Positions 17,493-24,886 of a stretch of DNA of 50,038 bases are shown here, in pieces. The notes beneath the pieces are model-generated. The model had not been told where the DNA came from, did no database searches, and saw only the letters and a program-made list of their open reading frames with translations. Source of the DNA: Parcubacteria group bacterium (lineage in GTDB: Bacteria; Patescibacteria; ABY1; Buchananbacterales; UBA6539); contig NYZP01000023.1 of assembly GCA_002687175.1 (NCBI GenBank), positions 1 to 50,038 on the forward strand, given 5' to 3'. Position 1 is the stretch's first letter. The number at the start of each line of letters is the position of its first letter. Both the position numbers and the translations under genes were made by a program.

Positions 17493-17504
17493 GTTTAAAG
17501 AACA
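17493..17504 (-). promoter_or_regulatory. boxA-like antitermination site in the 23S leader
   Basis: Minus strand TGTTCTTTAAAC, close to the rRNA boxA consensus TGCTCTTTAACA. It lies about 200 bases before the 23S 5' end, just after a terminator-like hairpin. Confidence 0.65.
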
Positions 17505-17513
17505 GCTGAGGCA

Positions 17514-17541
17514 AACAAAAAACCGCTTGGCCTCAAGCGGA
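17514..17541 (-). terminator. Terminator-like hairpin in the 23S leader
   Basis: CCGCTT (17523-17528) pairs with AAGCGG (17535-17540); on the minus strand it is followed by TTTTTTGTTT. It stands between the rRNA promoter and 23S, so it may attenuate transcription or release a short leader RNA unless antitermination occurs. Confidence 0.6.
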
Positions 17542-17660
17542 TGGAATAACAAACAAAATATCAGACAATCATGCGCTGAGGACTTTATGAATAAGTAATA
17601 AATTTATCATATAGTTTTGATCTTGTGAGTTATTGCTAGTTAAATCTAGATAACATAACC

Positions 17661-17689
17661 ATTATATATCATTTTATGATTATTGTCAA
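17661..17689 (-). promoter_or_regulatory. Consensus promoter of the 23S-5S unit
   Basis: Minus strand: TTGACA (17684-17689), 17-base spacer, TATAAT (17661-17666), a perfect sigma-70 match. The 370 bases from here to 23S hold no gene, only the leader hairpin, boxA and processing arm. Confidence 0.9.
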
Positions 17690-17698
17690 CAGTTTTGC

Positions 17699-17977
17699 CT
17701 ATTTACTGCCTTTTAGCTGTTTTTTGGCTAAGTTAACGGTCCGTCCTAGCTGAATTGTGACTATTACCACTAAAATGGTGATAACTAGTGCATAACTTAG
17801 TAAAGCCAAAACATTATCGCCAGGTTTAGGAAAAAATTGGGCAAAGACTGCCTTGATAGCATCATTCCAAGCCAGAGCCGCTACCAAGCCAAAACCAGCC
17901 GTTGTTAGGCTGGAAACTTTTTCTAGAATTTCAATTTTAAGATCCTTCTTATCTTTGGCACTTTTTTTAACGGACAT
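17699..17977 (-). CDS. DUF5654-like small membrane protein
   Basis: 92 residues. A basic soluble N-terminus (about 25) is followed by two predicted membrane helices around AGFGLVAALAWNDAIKAVF and LSYALVITILVVIVTIQLG. The GLVAALAWNDAIKA signature fits DUF5654, small proteins of archaea and CPR bacteria with no known function. It is encoded just downstream (one base) of the 231-residue membrane-anchored protein gene, so the two are co-transcribed. Its stop lies ten bases before the 23S promoter. Confidence 0.7.
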   Translation of the reverse strand: MSVKKSAKDKKDLKIEILEKVSSLTTAGFGLVAALAWNDAIKAVFAQFFPKPGDNVLALLSYALVITILVVIVTIQLGRTVNLAKKQLKGSK

Positions 17978-17978
17978 A

Positions 17979-18674
17979 TTATTTAAATCTTATTGTTCTA
18001 AAAATATCTAAAGCCAACTCTTGTTGTTCTGTTGTTAAACCGCTACCATACAGACTCAGCCTGTTTGGAGTGCCTAGTCCTTGAACAACTTGACTACCAT
18101 CAACATTTCCAAAATAAACTCCAGCATTTTTAATCGCTGGCGAAGAATAAAGTCTGGCTTCAAGACCATCAATTGTTTCAATGGTAACTTGATAGCTTGG
18201 GTTATTCTGCGAGGCATCACCGGAGTACCAACCATAATCAAAAATAAGTTGCATCCCTTCACCAACAAATTCACCGACATAGGAATCAATCCCTTGCAGT
18301 TGATTAAACTTCCAGCCAGGTGGTAAAGAAATTATAAAATTTCTAGTTTCTATTTCTTGCCAACCGACATTGACCGTGTCGTCTTCCATAGGTTGCATGC
18401 TTGGTGCCCAGCCTTTTTTAAAACCAATTCCACAGACTTCTTCAAAAGTTTTTCCTTCCGGAACATAGTCACACATTAAAAGACCGCACTCCTGTCCAGT
18501 AGTTTTTTCACACTCCTCTTGTGTTGTGTAAGTTGTGGTTGCTACTCTAAGGTCTGCATTTTCAGAAACTAAAGCCATTCCAAAAATATTTAATAATAAT
18601 AAACCTCCCGAAACTGCAAGAACTAAAATTACGACTATTAATATTACGAATTTTATACGGCTGGTCATTGGCAT
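17979..18674 (-). CDS. Membrane-anchored secreted protein of unknown function
   Basis: 231 residues. One N-terminal membrane helix (about 8-30, IKFVILIVVILVLAVSGGLLL) then an outside domain. Four cysteines in a short stretch (EECEKTTGQECGLLMCDY) could form disulphides. A later region (FIISLPPGWKFNQLQG ... LDIFRTIRFK) resembles the PsbP-like fold common in CPR surface proteins. No function can be given. Start is the first ATG; MTSR two codons in is an alternative. Confidence 0.7.
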   Translation of the reverse strand: MPMTSRIKFVILIVVILVLAVSGGLLLLNIFGMALVSENADLRVATTTYTTQEECEKTTGQECGLLMCDYVPEGKTFEEVCGIGFKKGWAPSMQPMEDDTVNVGWQEIETRNFIISLPPGWKFNQLQGIDSYVGEFVGEGMQLIFDYGWYSGDASQNNPSYQVTIETIDGLEARLYSSPAIKNAGVYFGNVDGSQVVQGLGTPNRLSLYGSGLTTEQQELALDIFRTIRFK

Positions 18675-18693
18675 ATTTATATTTTAACATAAC

Positions 18694-18722
18694 AAAAAAA
18701 TCCTGCCTAACAGAATTTTTTT
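18694..18722. terminator. Bidirectional terminator between tRNA-Leu and the secreted-protein gene
   Basis: ATCCTG/CAGAAT stem over a CCTAA loop, with A and T runs on either side. Confidence 0.7.
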
Positions 18723-18809
18723 GGTGCCGGGAACAGGAATCGAACCTGCACAGGATTACTCCTACTTGGTCCTAAACCAAGCGCGTCTACCTAGTTCCGC
18801 CATCCCGGC
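18722..18809 (-). tRNA. tRNA-Leu (anticodon UAG)
   Basis: Acceptor GCCGGGA/TCCCGGC, anticodon stem CTTGG/CCAAG around loop TTTAGGA (UAG), a long variable arm, T-loop GGTTCGATTCC, and an encoded CCA. All arms pair well. Confidence 0.97.
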
Positions 18810-18861
18810 TTATAAAAAGATAACACCTTACATCATTGCTGATTTTTAACAAAATGTCAAC

Positions 18862-18890
18862 TTGACACAAATTTTTGACTGTGATAATTT
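18862..18890 (+). promoter_or_regulatory. Promoter of a short transcript
   Basis: TTGACA (18862-18867), 17-base spacer, TAATTT (18885-18890) on the plus strand. Confidence 0.7.
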
Positions 18891-18896
18891 AAGGAT

Positions 18897-18951
18897 GAGC
18901 TTAGGCTCAACATAGCGCGAAAGGCCCCGACTTGTCGGGGTTTTCGTTTTT
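18897..18951 (+). ncRNA. Candidate ~55-nt small RNA
   Basis: It starts at the predicted transcription start of the 18862 promoter. It has a GAGCTTAGGCTC hairpin, a single-stranded AACATAGCGCGAAAGG and a terminator CCCCGAC/GTCGGGG followed by TTTTCGTTTTT. A second terminator (GCGCCTTCATAATGAAGACGC, in two arms at 18968-18982) lies between it and the next gene, and CAACATAGCGC occurs before both hairpins. There is no reading frame. Confidence 0.45.
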
Positions 18952-18994
18952 CTAAATCAACATAGCGCCTTCATAATGAAGACGCTTTTTTTGT

Positions 18995-19282
18995 ATGCGA
19001 ATATTTTATGTTTACATAATTACTAACAAAACTAATCACGTCTTTTATATTGGAATCACTAATGATTTAATCAAACGAACCTTTGAACACAAAAGCAAAA
19101 TAAATCCAGGCTTCACGAATAAATACAACGTCAACAAATTGGTTTATTTTGAAGACTTCCTGAGCCCCTATGAAGCAATTAGACGAGAAAAAGAAATTAA
19201 GGGTTGGCTAAGAAAGAAAAAAATTAAACTAATCAGGGCTAACAATCCTGCCTATATTGATTTATCGCAAGACTGGTACTGA
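18995..19282 (+). CDS. GIY-YIG domain protein
   Basis: 95 residues, a lone GIY-YIG nuclease domain: YVYIITN (5-11) and FYIGITND (17-24) stand for the two signature strands, and REKEIKGW carries the catalytic Glu. Such single-domain proteins (UPF0213/YhbQ type) are common and mostly uncharacterised; structure-specific DNA cleavage is inferred. The ATG follows two terminators, so expression may be low or read through. Confidence 0.85.
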   Translation: MRIFYVYIITNKTNHVFYIGITNDLIKRTFEHKSKINPGFTNKYNVNKLVYFEDFLSPYEAIRREKEIKGWLRKKKIKLIRANNPAYIDLSQDWY

Positions 19283-19385
19283 GATCCTTCATTCGTCCCG
19301 CAGTCGCGGGACTCCTTCAGGATGACAGGCCCTCTGGGTTTGTCATCCTGAGGCAGGTCGCCAAAGGCGACCAACGAAGGATCTC
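19281..19385. repeat. REP/MITE-like palindromic element
   Basis: Ends GAGATCCTTC and GAAGGATCTC are perfect complements. Inside are CCCGC/GCGGG, CAGGATGACA/TGTCATCCTG and GTCGCC/GGCGAC hairpins, so the whole forms a long rod. The left end overlaps the GIY-YIG stop codon. A shorter relative (GAGATCCTGAA...TTCAGGATGAC) is at 44019-44044. Confidence 0.75.
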
Positions 19386-19426
19386 TGAATCTAATCAACA
19401 AACGTTAATTATTAACAAACAAGTCT

Positions 19427-21319
19427 ATGAAAACAAAGCTTATACTAGTGACAATAATGCTGCTCACCCCGGTCATAATCAAGGCCGAAGAATCAACGGT
19501 GCGTATCAACGAAATCGCCTGGATGGGCACTGAAAACTCAGCCAACGACGAGTGGCTTGAACTTTATAATTCAACTGACAACGACATTGATTTGACGGGT
19601 TGGCGGTTGGAAGCAACTGACGGTAGTCCGGCTATTAATTTAGAAGGTTTAATACTGGCTAGTGGATATTTCTTGCTTGAACGAACTGACGATGACAGCG
19701 CCCCAGACGCCGCCGCCGATCAAATCTACACTGGCTCAATGAGTAATACCGGTGAATGGCTTAAACTATATGATGGTGATAACAATCTTGTTGACGAAGT
19801 CAACGGAACCGACGGCTGGCCAGCCGGTGATAACACAACTAAACAAACCATGGAAAGGTCGTCAGTTTCCGGCTGGCAAACTAGCCTTGAGATTGGTGGT
19901 ACAGCAAAAGCAGAAAACAGTACCGCCGATCCAGATGATGAAGGTGACAATGATGACGAAGATCCGGACGATGAAGATGATAACAAGCCAGCTCCTCCAC
20001 CAACCAACAATGCTAGGGTGATTAAAAAAGGAGAAATAATTATCAACGAAATTTTTCCAAATCCACAAGGTGTTGATCTCGAAGATGAATTCATTGAAAT
20101 AAAAAATGTTAGTGACCGAAATATCGATTTAACAAACTGGACTATTACTAACAGGGCAAAACAAAACTTTTCTGTCCCGTCATTAATCATGATGCCAAGC
20201 AGCGCTGTGGTATTCTATAGACCGCAGACTAATTTAGCACTAAATAACCTTAAAGAAAAAATTACAATTTACTCTAAAAAAAATAAAATTATTGATCGAG
20301 TTGAATATAATAAAAAAGCTCCGGAAAATCAAAGCTTTCAGAGACAAGAAAAAAACAAGTTTTTTTGGGATGATATTTCTCCAGGGATAGATAACATATT
20401 TGAAACAGAAATTTTACCGGTCCCGTTTATTGATGGCCCAAAAAAAACTAATGTGGGTGAGATAATTTCTCTAGATGCTTCAGATTCTTTTGATCCAGAA
20501 AATAGAAAGTTAACTTACTTCTGGGATTTTGGTAATGGTCGAACTGATAGCGGTGTGTTCGTCAGACAAATATATTCAACTGTCGGTGACTTTGAAATTA
20601 TCTTAAAAATTATGGCTGACGAAAATGCTAGTAGCACTATAAAATTAAAAATTGAAGTTGATACAGGCACAGACCAGGATGAACCAGTAGCCATTCCGAC
20701 CAATATTTCATCGATAATAACTCCGTCAACTCATCTGGCAGAATTTCCGTTTATCTTTATTTCAGAATTTCTACCAAACCCCAAGGGACCGGACGGTGAA
20801 TCAGAATTCATTGAAATTTTTTCTAACCATGATAAGCCTGTAAACTTGGCAGGCTGGCAGCTTGATGATGTCGAAGGTGGCAGTAAGCCATATATAATTC
20901 CAGATACCATTATTAAGCCTGGCCAATATTTAACTTTTTCTAGAGTTGATACTAAGATTGCTCTTAATAATAGTGATGAAGAAGTTAGGCTTTTCACTCC
21001 CGGAGGTGTCATGGTTGACTTTGTTGACTACGAAGAAAGCAAAGAAGGGGTTAGCTTGGTTTTGGACGAACAGTTTATCTGGCAACAAAGCAATACACCA
21101 ACGCCAGGTGAGATTAACACCTTAGATAATATTGAAGATGAAGAGAAAGAGGGTGGCAAGAAAAAGGACGCGGACGCGGCTGAACCAAAAGTTTTAGGAG
21201 TAAAAACTGAAGATATTATTAAAAATAACGAACCCAAAAATAAAAATAAATACATTGTTTCCGGAGTATCAGCACTTGTGATTGTTGGTCTAGGAACAAT
21301 TTTAAAATTAAAAAAATAG
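19427..21319 (+). CDS. Secreted lamin-tail-domain protein with PKD domain and C-terminal anchor
   Basis: 630 residues. Signal peptide (1-20, KLILVTIMLLTPVIIKA). Three lamin-tail domains: about 24-150 (INEIAWMGTE...LELYN), 205-315 (INEIFPNPQG) and 440-560 (ISEFLPNPKGPDGESEFIEIF). Between the second and third is a PKD-like domain (about 335-412, YFWDFGNGRTDSG). A very acidic linker (DPDDEGDNDDE...) lies near 168-190. The C-terminus is one membrane helix (about 607-625) with a basic end, so the protein is held at the cell surface. Lamin-tail domains often mark surface or nuclease-associated proteins; adhesion is a guess. It precedes ldh by only 15 bases but ldh has its own -10 box. Confidence 0.85.
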   Translation: MKTKLILVTIMLLTPVIIKAEESTVRINEIAWMGTENSANDEWLELYNSTDNDIDLTGWRLEATDGSPAINLEGLILASGYFLLERTDDDSAPDAAADQIYTGSMSNTGEWLKLYDGDNNLVDEVNGTDGWPAGDNTTKQTMERSSVSGWQTSLEIGGTAKAENSTADPDDEGDNDDEDPDDEDDNKPAPPPTNNARVIKKGEIIINEIFPNPQGVDLEDEFIEIKNVSDRNIDLTNWTITNRAKQNFSVPSLIMMPSSAVVFYRPQTNLALNNLKEKITIYSKKNKIIDRVEYNKKAPENQSFQRQEKNKFFWDDISPGIDNIFETEILPVPFIDGPKKTNVGEIISLDASDSFDPENRKLTYFWDFGNGRTDSGVFVRQIYSTVGDFEIILKIMADENASSTIKLKIEVDTGTDQDEPVAIPTNISSIITPSTHLAEFPFIFISEFLPNPKGPDGESEFIEIFSNHDKPVNLAGWQLDDVEGGSKPYIIPDTIIKPGQYLTFSRVDTKIALNNSDEEVRLFTPGGVMVDFVDYEESKEGVSLVLDEQFIWQQSNTPTPGEINTLDNIEDEEKEGGKKKDADAAEPKVLGVKTEDIIKNNEPKNKNKYIVSGVSALVIVGLGTILKLKK

Positions 21320-21322
21320 TGC

Positions 21323-21328
21323 TATAAT
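21323..21328 (+). promoter_or_regulatory. -10 box of leaderless ldh
   Basis: TATAAT followed by exactly six bases and then ATG at 21335; the transcript should start at the start codon. No good -35 is visible. Confidence 0.65.
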
Positions 21329-21334
21329 TTAAGC

Positions 21335-22261
21335 ATGGAAATAAAAAATAAAGTGACAATTATTGGTGCCGGCATGGTGGGCAGTACTACTGCCTACAGT
21401 TTAATTGCCGCCAATATCACCGAGGAAATTGCCTTAATTGACCTTAATCAAAAACTGGTAAAAAGTCAGGTAATGGATTTACAACACTCCGTTCCATTGT
21501 GGGGTTACACCCGAGTTAAGGTTGGAAATTATACTGACATTAAGGACAGCAAAATTGTGGCGATTACTTGTGGTGTATCACAAAAATCCGGTGACACTAG
21601 ACTTGATCTGGTCAAAAAAAATTCCGCCATCATCAAAGAAATCGTCCCTAAAATTTTTAAACAAAATCCTAAGGTAATAGTGGTGGTGGTAACCAACCCA
21701 GTCGATGTTTTGACACACCAAATTGTTAAAATGTTTCCGAGCAAAAAAAATCAAATCATGGGCTCAGGTACTATTTTAGATTCCGCTCGTTTTCGTTTTT
21801 TGTTAAGCCAAAAATTAAAAGTTAACCCTCTCAATGTTCATGCATATATTGTTGGTGAACATGGTGATAGCGAACTACCTTTATGGAGTACGGCCGATGT
21901 TGGTGGTACACCATTAGATAAATTTAAAAAAATCTCTACAGCAGAAAAAAAGAAAATTTTTAATCAAACAAAAAATGCTGCTTATACTATTATTGAGGGC
22001 AAACAAGCAACGTACTATGCAATTGGAGCAGTCATTACTCAACTTGCCAAAGCCATTTTGTTTGATCGAAAAACAGTCCTACCAATTTCCCGTTTATTTC
22101 AAGGTGAGTATGGTATCTCTGATATTTGTTTAAGTTTACCGGCAGTGATTGGTCGTCAAGGAATTATTAATAAAATTAATCCAGAAATTTCTGCGACTGA
22201 AAAAAATCAGCTAAAGCGTTCAGCTCAAAAATTAAAAAAAGCTTTTCAATCAATAAAATAA
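21335..22261 (+). CDS. ldh: L-lactate dehydrogenase
   Basis: 308 residues of the LDH/MDH superfamily. Rossmann motif VTIIGAGMVGS (8-18). The substrate loop GVSQKSGDTRLDLV has Gln before Lys, the lactate-dehydrogenase choice (malate dehydrogenases have Arg). Catalytic Asp in GTILDSARFR and His in GEHGDSE. It reduces pyruvate to lactate with NADH, regenerating NAD for glycolysis (gap is also in the window). This fits a fermentative lifestyle. Confidence 0.95.
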   Translation: MEIKNKVTIIGAGMVGSTTAYSLIAANITEEIALIDLNQKLVKSQVMDLQHSVPLWGYTRVKVGNYTDIKDSKIVAITCGVSQKSGDTRLDLVKKNSAIIKEIVPKIFKQNPKVIVVVVTNPVDVLTHQIVKMFPSKKNQIMGSGTILDSARFRFLLSQKLKVNPLNVHAYIVGEHGDSELPLWSTADVGGTPLDKFKKISTAEKKKIFNQTKNAAYTIIEGKQATYYAIGAVITQLAKAILFDRKTVLPISRLFQGEYGISDICLSLPAVIGRQGIINKINPEISATEKNQLKRSAQKLKKAFQSIK

Positions 22262-22286
22262 ATTTTAAAAAAAATTTCCTTAATGC

Positions 22287-22292
22287 TATAAT
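22287..22292 (+). promoter_or_regulatory. -10 box of leaderless small membrane protein gene
   Basis: TATAAT, six bases, ATG at 22299. Same spacing as ldh, guaA and the gene at 35381. Confidence 0.6.
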
Positions 22293-22298
22293 GCTACT

Positions 22299-22469
22299 AT
22301 GCTTATCAGTGCAAAATATAAAACAAACTGGTACCGTGTTGGGCTAATAGTCTTCTTGGCTGGAGCTGGTCTTTATTTTATTGGACAATCATTGTCTAAA
22401 CCAGCAGTTCAGTGGCAAACATATAGTGATATTAGGGCAGCGGAACTTAAAGCCGCATTAGAAGAATAA
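22299..22469 (+). CDS. Small single-pass membrane protein
   Basis: 56 residues: basic N-terminus (SAKYKTNWYR), one membrane helix (about 14-30, VGLIVFLAGAGLYFIG), and a polar helix ending KAALEE. No family recognised. It is supported by the -10 box directly before its ATG and the strong terminator right after. A similar-sized gene with the same layout is at 35381. Confidence 0.6.
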   Translation: MLISAKYKTNWYRVGLIVFLAGAGLYFIGQSLSKPAVQWQTYSDIRAAELKAALEE

Positions 22470-22485
22470 AGGTAAATTAAAAACT

Positions 22486-22518
22486 GTCAGCGAAAATACT
22501 TGCTGACGTTTTTTTTAT
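22486..22518 (+). terminator. Intrinsic terminator
   Basis: GTCAGC/GCTGAC stem (22486-22491 with 22502-22507) followed by eight T. Confidence 0.85.
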
Positions 22519-22574
22519 TGACTTTATAGAATTAAACTGATACCATTTTATAATCCAAAATAGGAGGGAGAATA

Positions 22575-22988
22575 ATGAATTTTAATCCAGATTTTTGGGA
22601 GATCCCGGCCACAAGTCGTCTTGATGGATTCTCTACAAATCAAGGATTGTGGCAAGAGACTGAGGAAGAAAAAGCTTGGCGCTTTGCCTGGGGTGACTTC
22701 AGAAAAAAAGTTATTCCTGTAGTAAAGGTTATAATTGACTCTGACCTAACTGAAAGGCAAAGGCAAATTGTTATTCTTTACTTCTTTATGAAAAAGACAC
22801 AAGGAGAGATTGCTATTATTCTTGATATCTCTCAATCCACGGTTAGCCGCCACCTTTATGACACTAACCGAAATGGCAAAAAAGTTGGTGGGGCTAAAAG
22901 AAAGCTTAAAAAAATAGTTGCTGCTGGAAAACACCCAGCAATCGAGGAGGCACTAATGGAGCTTGATTCACTACGGAATGTGTCCTAA
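22575..22988 (+). CDS. Helix-turn-helix protein, sigma-70 region 4-like
   Basis: 137 residues. The C-terminal half has LTERQRQIVILYFFMKKTQGEIAIILDISQSTVSRHL (split across about 57-92), the helix-turn-helix of sigma region 4 / phage-type regulators. The N-terminal half has no recognisable domain. A good AGGAGG site lies before the ATG and a promoter (TTGACT, 17 bases, TACCAT) upstream. A DNA-binding regulator is likely; the target is unknown. Confidence 0.75.
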   Translation: MNFNPDFWEIPATSRLDGFSTNQGLWQETEEEKAWRFAWGDFRKKVIPVVKVIIDSDLTERQRQIVILYFFMKKTQGEIAIILDISQSTVSRHLYDTNRNGKKVGGAKRKLKKIVAAGKHPAIEEALMELDSLRNVS

Positions 22989-22995
22989 CTTACAT

Positions 22996-23027
22996 GAGTC
23001 TTGAAAGTAATTCAAGACTCTTTTTTT
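22996..23027. terminator. Terminator between convergent HTH gene and guaA
   Basis: Perfect ten-base stem GAGTCTTGAA/TTCAAGACTC with loop AGTAA and seven T after it. Confidence 0.85.
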
Positions 23028-24831
23028 ATTCCCACTCGATAGTCCCCGGCGGTTTATTGGTGACATCATAAAGTACTAAATCAACGCCAGGAATTTTTAA
23101 AATTTGAGACGTAATTTTATTTAGAATTGATCTGTTCATCTGATAAAAATTTACGGTCATTGCTTCTTGCGATTGAATCGGTCGTAAAATGATGGTCTCT
23201 CCCCCATTTAAACTGAGAGGCGCTAACACCACCGGAAACTGCCAGATATCTTTATATATTTTAAATTTTTTAGTTGCTTGATTGACAATATAGTCAATCT
23301 CTCTTAATAAATCCAAACGATCTTTAGTTAAGTGAGCTTTTTTAACTTTAAATTTTTTGAAATCAACTTTTCCTGGTCCGGCAACGTAAACTACTCTGTT
23401 AATTTCACTAAGCTGGTTGGTAATGTTAACGGATAAGTCATGAAGTTTAGGCCAACTGGCTTGGCCGTGAATAATCGCTGGATGACTATATGTCCGATTG
23501 TCTCCTTGAACTCCAACACTTTTAATTGGCAGAGCTTGAGCTTTTAATTTTGGTCCCACAATTTTTTGTAACTTCTTATTTATTGACTGAGGATTTTTTA
23601 CTTTCTCATTACCTTTAGAACATAAAGCTCTAATGGACAGTCCTGGCCCGGGAAATGGGTGGCGGTTAATTAACGAGTTGGGAAGTCCTAACTTCTTACC
23701 AATTGCCCGTACCTCATCTTTATAAAGAGTGGCCAACGGCTCGACTAGTGTTCCTAATTTCATTAATTTTAAAACTTCTTTAACTCGGTTGTGGTGGGTC
23801 TTAATGGTGTCGGCATGTTTGGTGCCACCGGTTTCAATAGTGTCAGGATAAATCGTTCCCTGAGCTAAAATCCAGTCTCGTTGATTCATCTTTTGCAGAG
23901 CCATTACTTCGTCTTTAACATTTAAAAATTTCGCCCCAATGGCCTGACGCTTGGCCTCCGGTTCAACCATATTTTTTGTTGCTTTTAAAAATCCTTCGCT
24001 AGCGTCAAAAACAAATAGGTCATCAAATCCAGCTTTGGCTAAAGATTTTTTAACTTGGTTAGATTCGTCAAGGCGCATAAAGCCATTATCGACATGCAGG
24101 CCAAACACCCTGGCTTTGCCCAAAATCTTTTCTAAAATGGCAAAACAAACCGTAGAATCAACCCCTCCGGAAACTAATAAAAACACTTTACGCTTACCAA
24201 CGGTTTTTTTAACTTCTTTAATAATACTCTGCCAATATTTGTCCAAAGACCAATCTTTCTTAGTCTGACAAATTTTAAATACAAAATTTTTCAAAATCTG
24301 CATCCCCTCTTCGGTGTGTGCCACTTCTGGATGAAACTGCAAGCCATAAATTTTCTGTTTTTCGTTAGCCATTGCCGCTACTGCACAATCTGTTGTTTTG
24401 CCGGTGGTTAAAAAATTTTTTGGGAGCTGTTTAATACTGTCCCCATGACTCATCCAAATCTTTCCTCGACTCTTAATCCCCAACAATAATTTAGTTGGTT
24501 TAGTTAACTGCAATGAGGCAAAACCATATTCCTTTGTTTTGCCTGGCTTAACCTGACCACCAAAATGATGAGCAATTAGTTGGTGACCGTAACACAGTCC
24601 TAAAATTGGCACCTTTAAATCAAAAATTTTAGAATCATACTTAATAGCGGTTTTATCATGAACACTTTTTGGTCCACCAGATAGAATAATTCCTTTGGCT
24701 CCTTTTAAATCTTTGGCGCGTACATTAGTTGGGTAAATATTAGCTAAAACACCCAGCTGCCTAATGCGCCGGGTAATAAGATGGGTGTATTGTGAGCCAA
24801 AATCGATTATCGCGATCTGTGATTTATTCAT
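23026..24831 (-). CDS. guaA: GMP synthase (glutamine-hydrolysing)
   Basis: 601 residues, longer than the usual 510-525. Class-I amidotransferase domain: LGLCYGHQ holds the catalytic Cys, QFHPEVAHTEEG the His and Glu. ATP-pyrophosphatase domain: LLVSGGVDSTVC P-loop. The dimerisation domain ends KPPGTIEWE, as in the family. The extra length lies in the synthetase half (about 300-480), as in the long GMP-synthase type. It converts XMP to GMP. It is divergent from guaB, the preceding pathway step, with overlapping promoters. A TATAAT lies six bases before the ATG, so the mRNA is leaderless. Confidence 0.95.
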   Translation of the reverse strand: MNKSQIAIIDFGSQYTHLITRRIRQLGVLANIYPTNVRAKDLKGAKGIILSGGPKSVHDKTAIKYDSKIFDLKVPILGLCYGHQLIAHHFGGQVKPGKTKEYGFASLQLTKPTKLLLGIKSRGKIWMSHGDSIKQLPKNFLTTGKTTDCAVAAMANEKQKIYGLQFHPEVAHTEEGMQILKNFVFKICQTKKDWSLDKYWQSIIKEVKKTVGKRKVFLLVSGGVDSTVCFAILEKILGKARVFGLHVDNGFMRLDESNQVKKSLAKAGFDDLFVFDASEGFLKATKNMVEPEAKRQAIGAKFLNVKDEVMALQKMNQRDWILAQGTIYPDTIETGGTKHADTIKTHHNRVKEVLKLMKLGTLVEPLATLYKDEVRAIGKKLGLPNSLINRHPFPGPGLSIRALCSKGNEKVKNPQSINKKLQKIVGPKLKAQALPIKSVGVQGDNRTYSHPAIIHGQASWPKLHDLSVNITNQLSEINRVVYVAGPGKVDFKKFKVKKAHLTKDRLDLLREIDYIVNQATKKFKIYKDIWQFPVVLAPLSLNGGETIILRPIQSQEAMTVNFYQMNRSILNKITSQILKIPGVDLVLYDVTNKPPGTIEWE

Positions 24832-24834
24832 ACG

Positions 24835-24866
24835 TTGATTATATCGTAGTTTTGGGCTATTATAAA
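24835..24866. promoter_or_regulatory. Overlapping divergent guaA/guaB promoters
   Basis: Plus strand (guaB): TTGATT 24835-24840, 17-base spacer, TATTAT 24858-24863. Minus strand (guaA): TATAAT 24838-24843 with a weak -35 (TTTATA) at 24861-24866. Each gene's -10 overlaps the other's -35. Confidence 0.75.
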
Positions 24867-24886
24867 GCCATTAATAAAAATACTTT

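Noticed and set aside
19726..21255. Minus-strand frames rich in Ser
   Set aside because: They are antisense to the lamin-tail-domain gene, whose acidic codons read as Ser-rich on the other strand.
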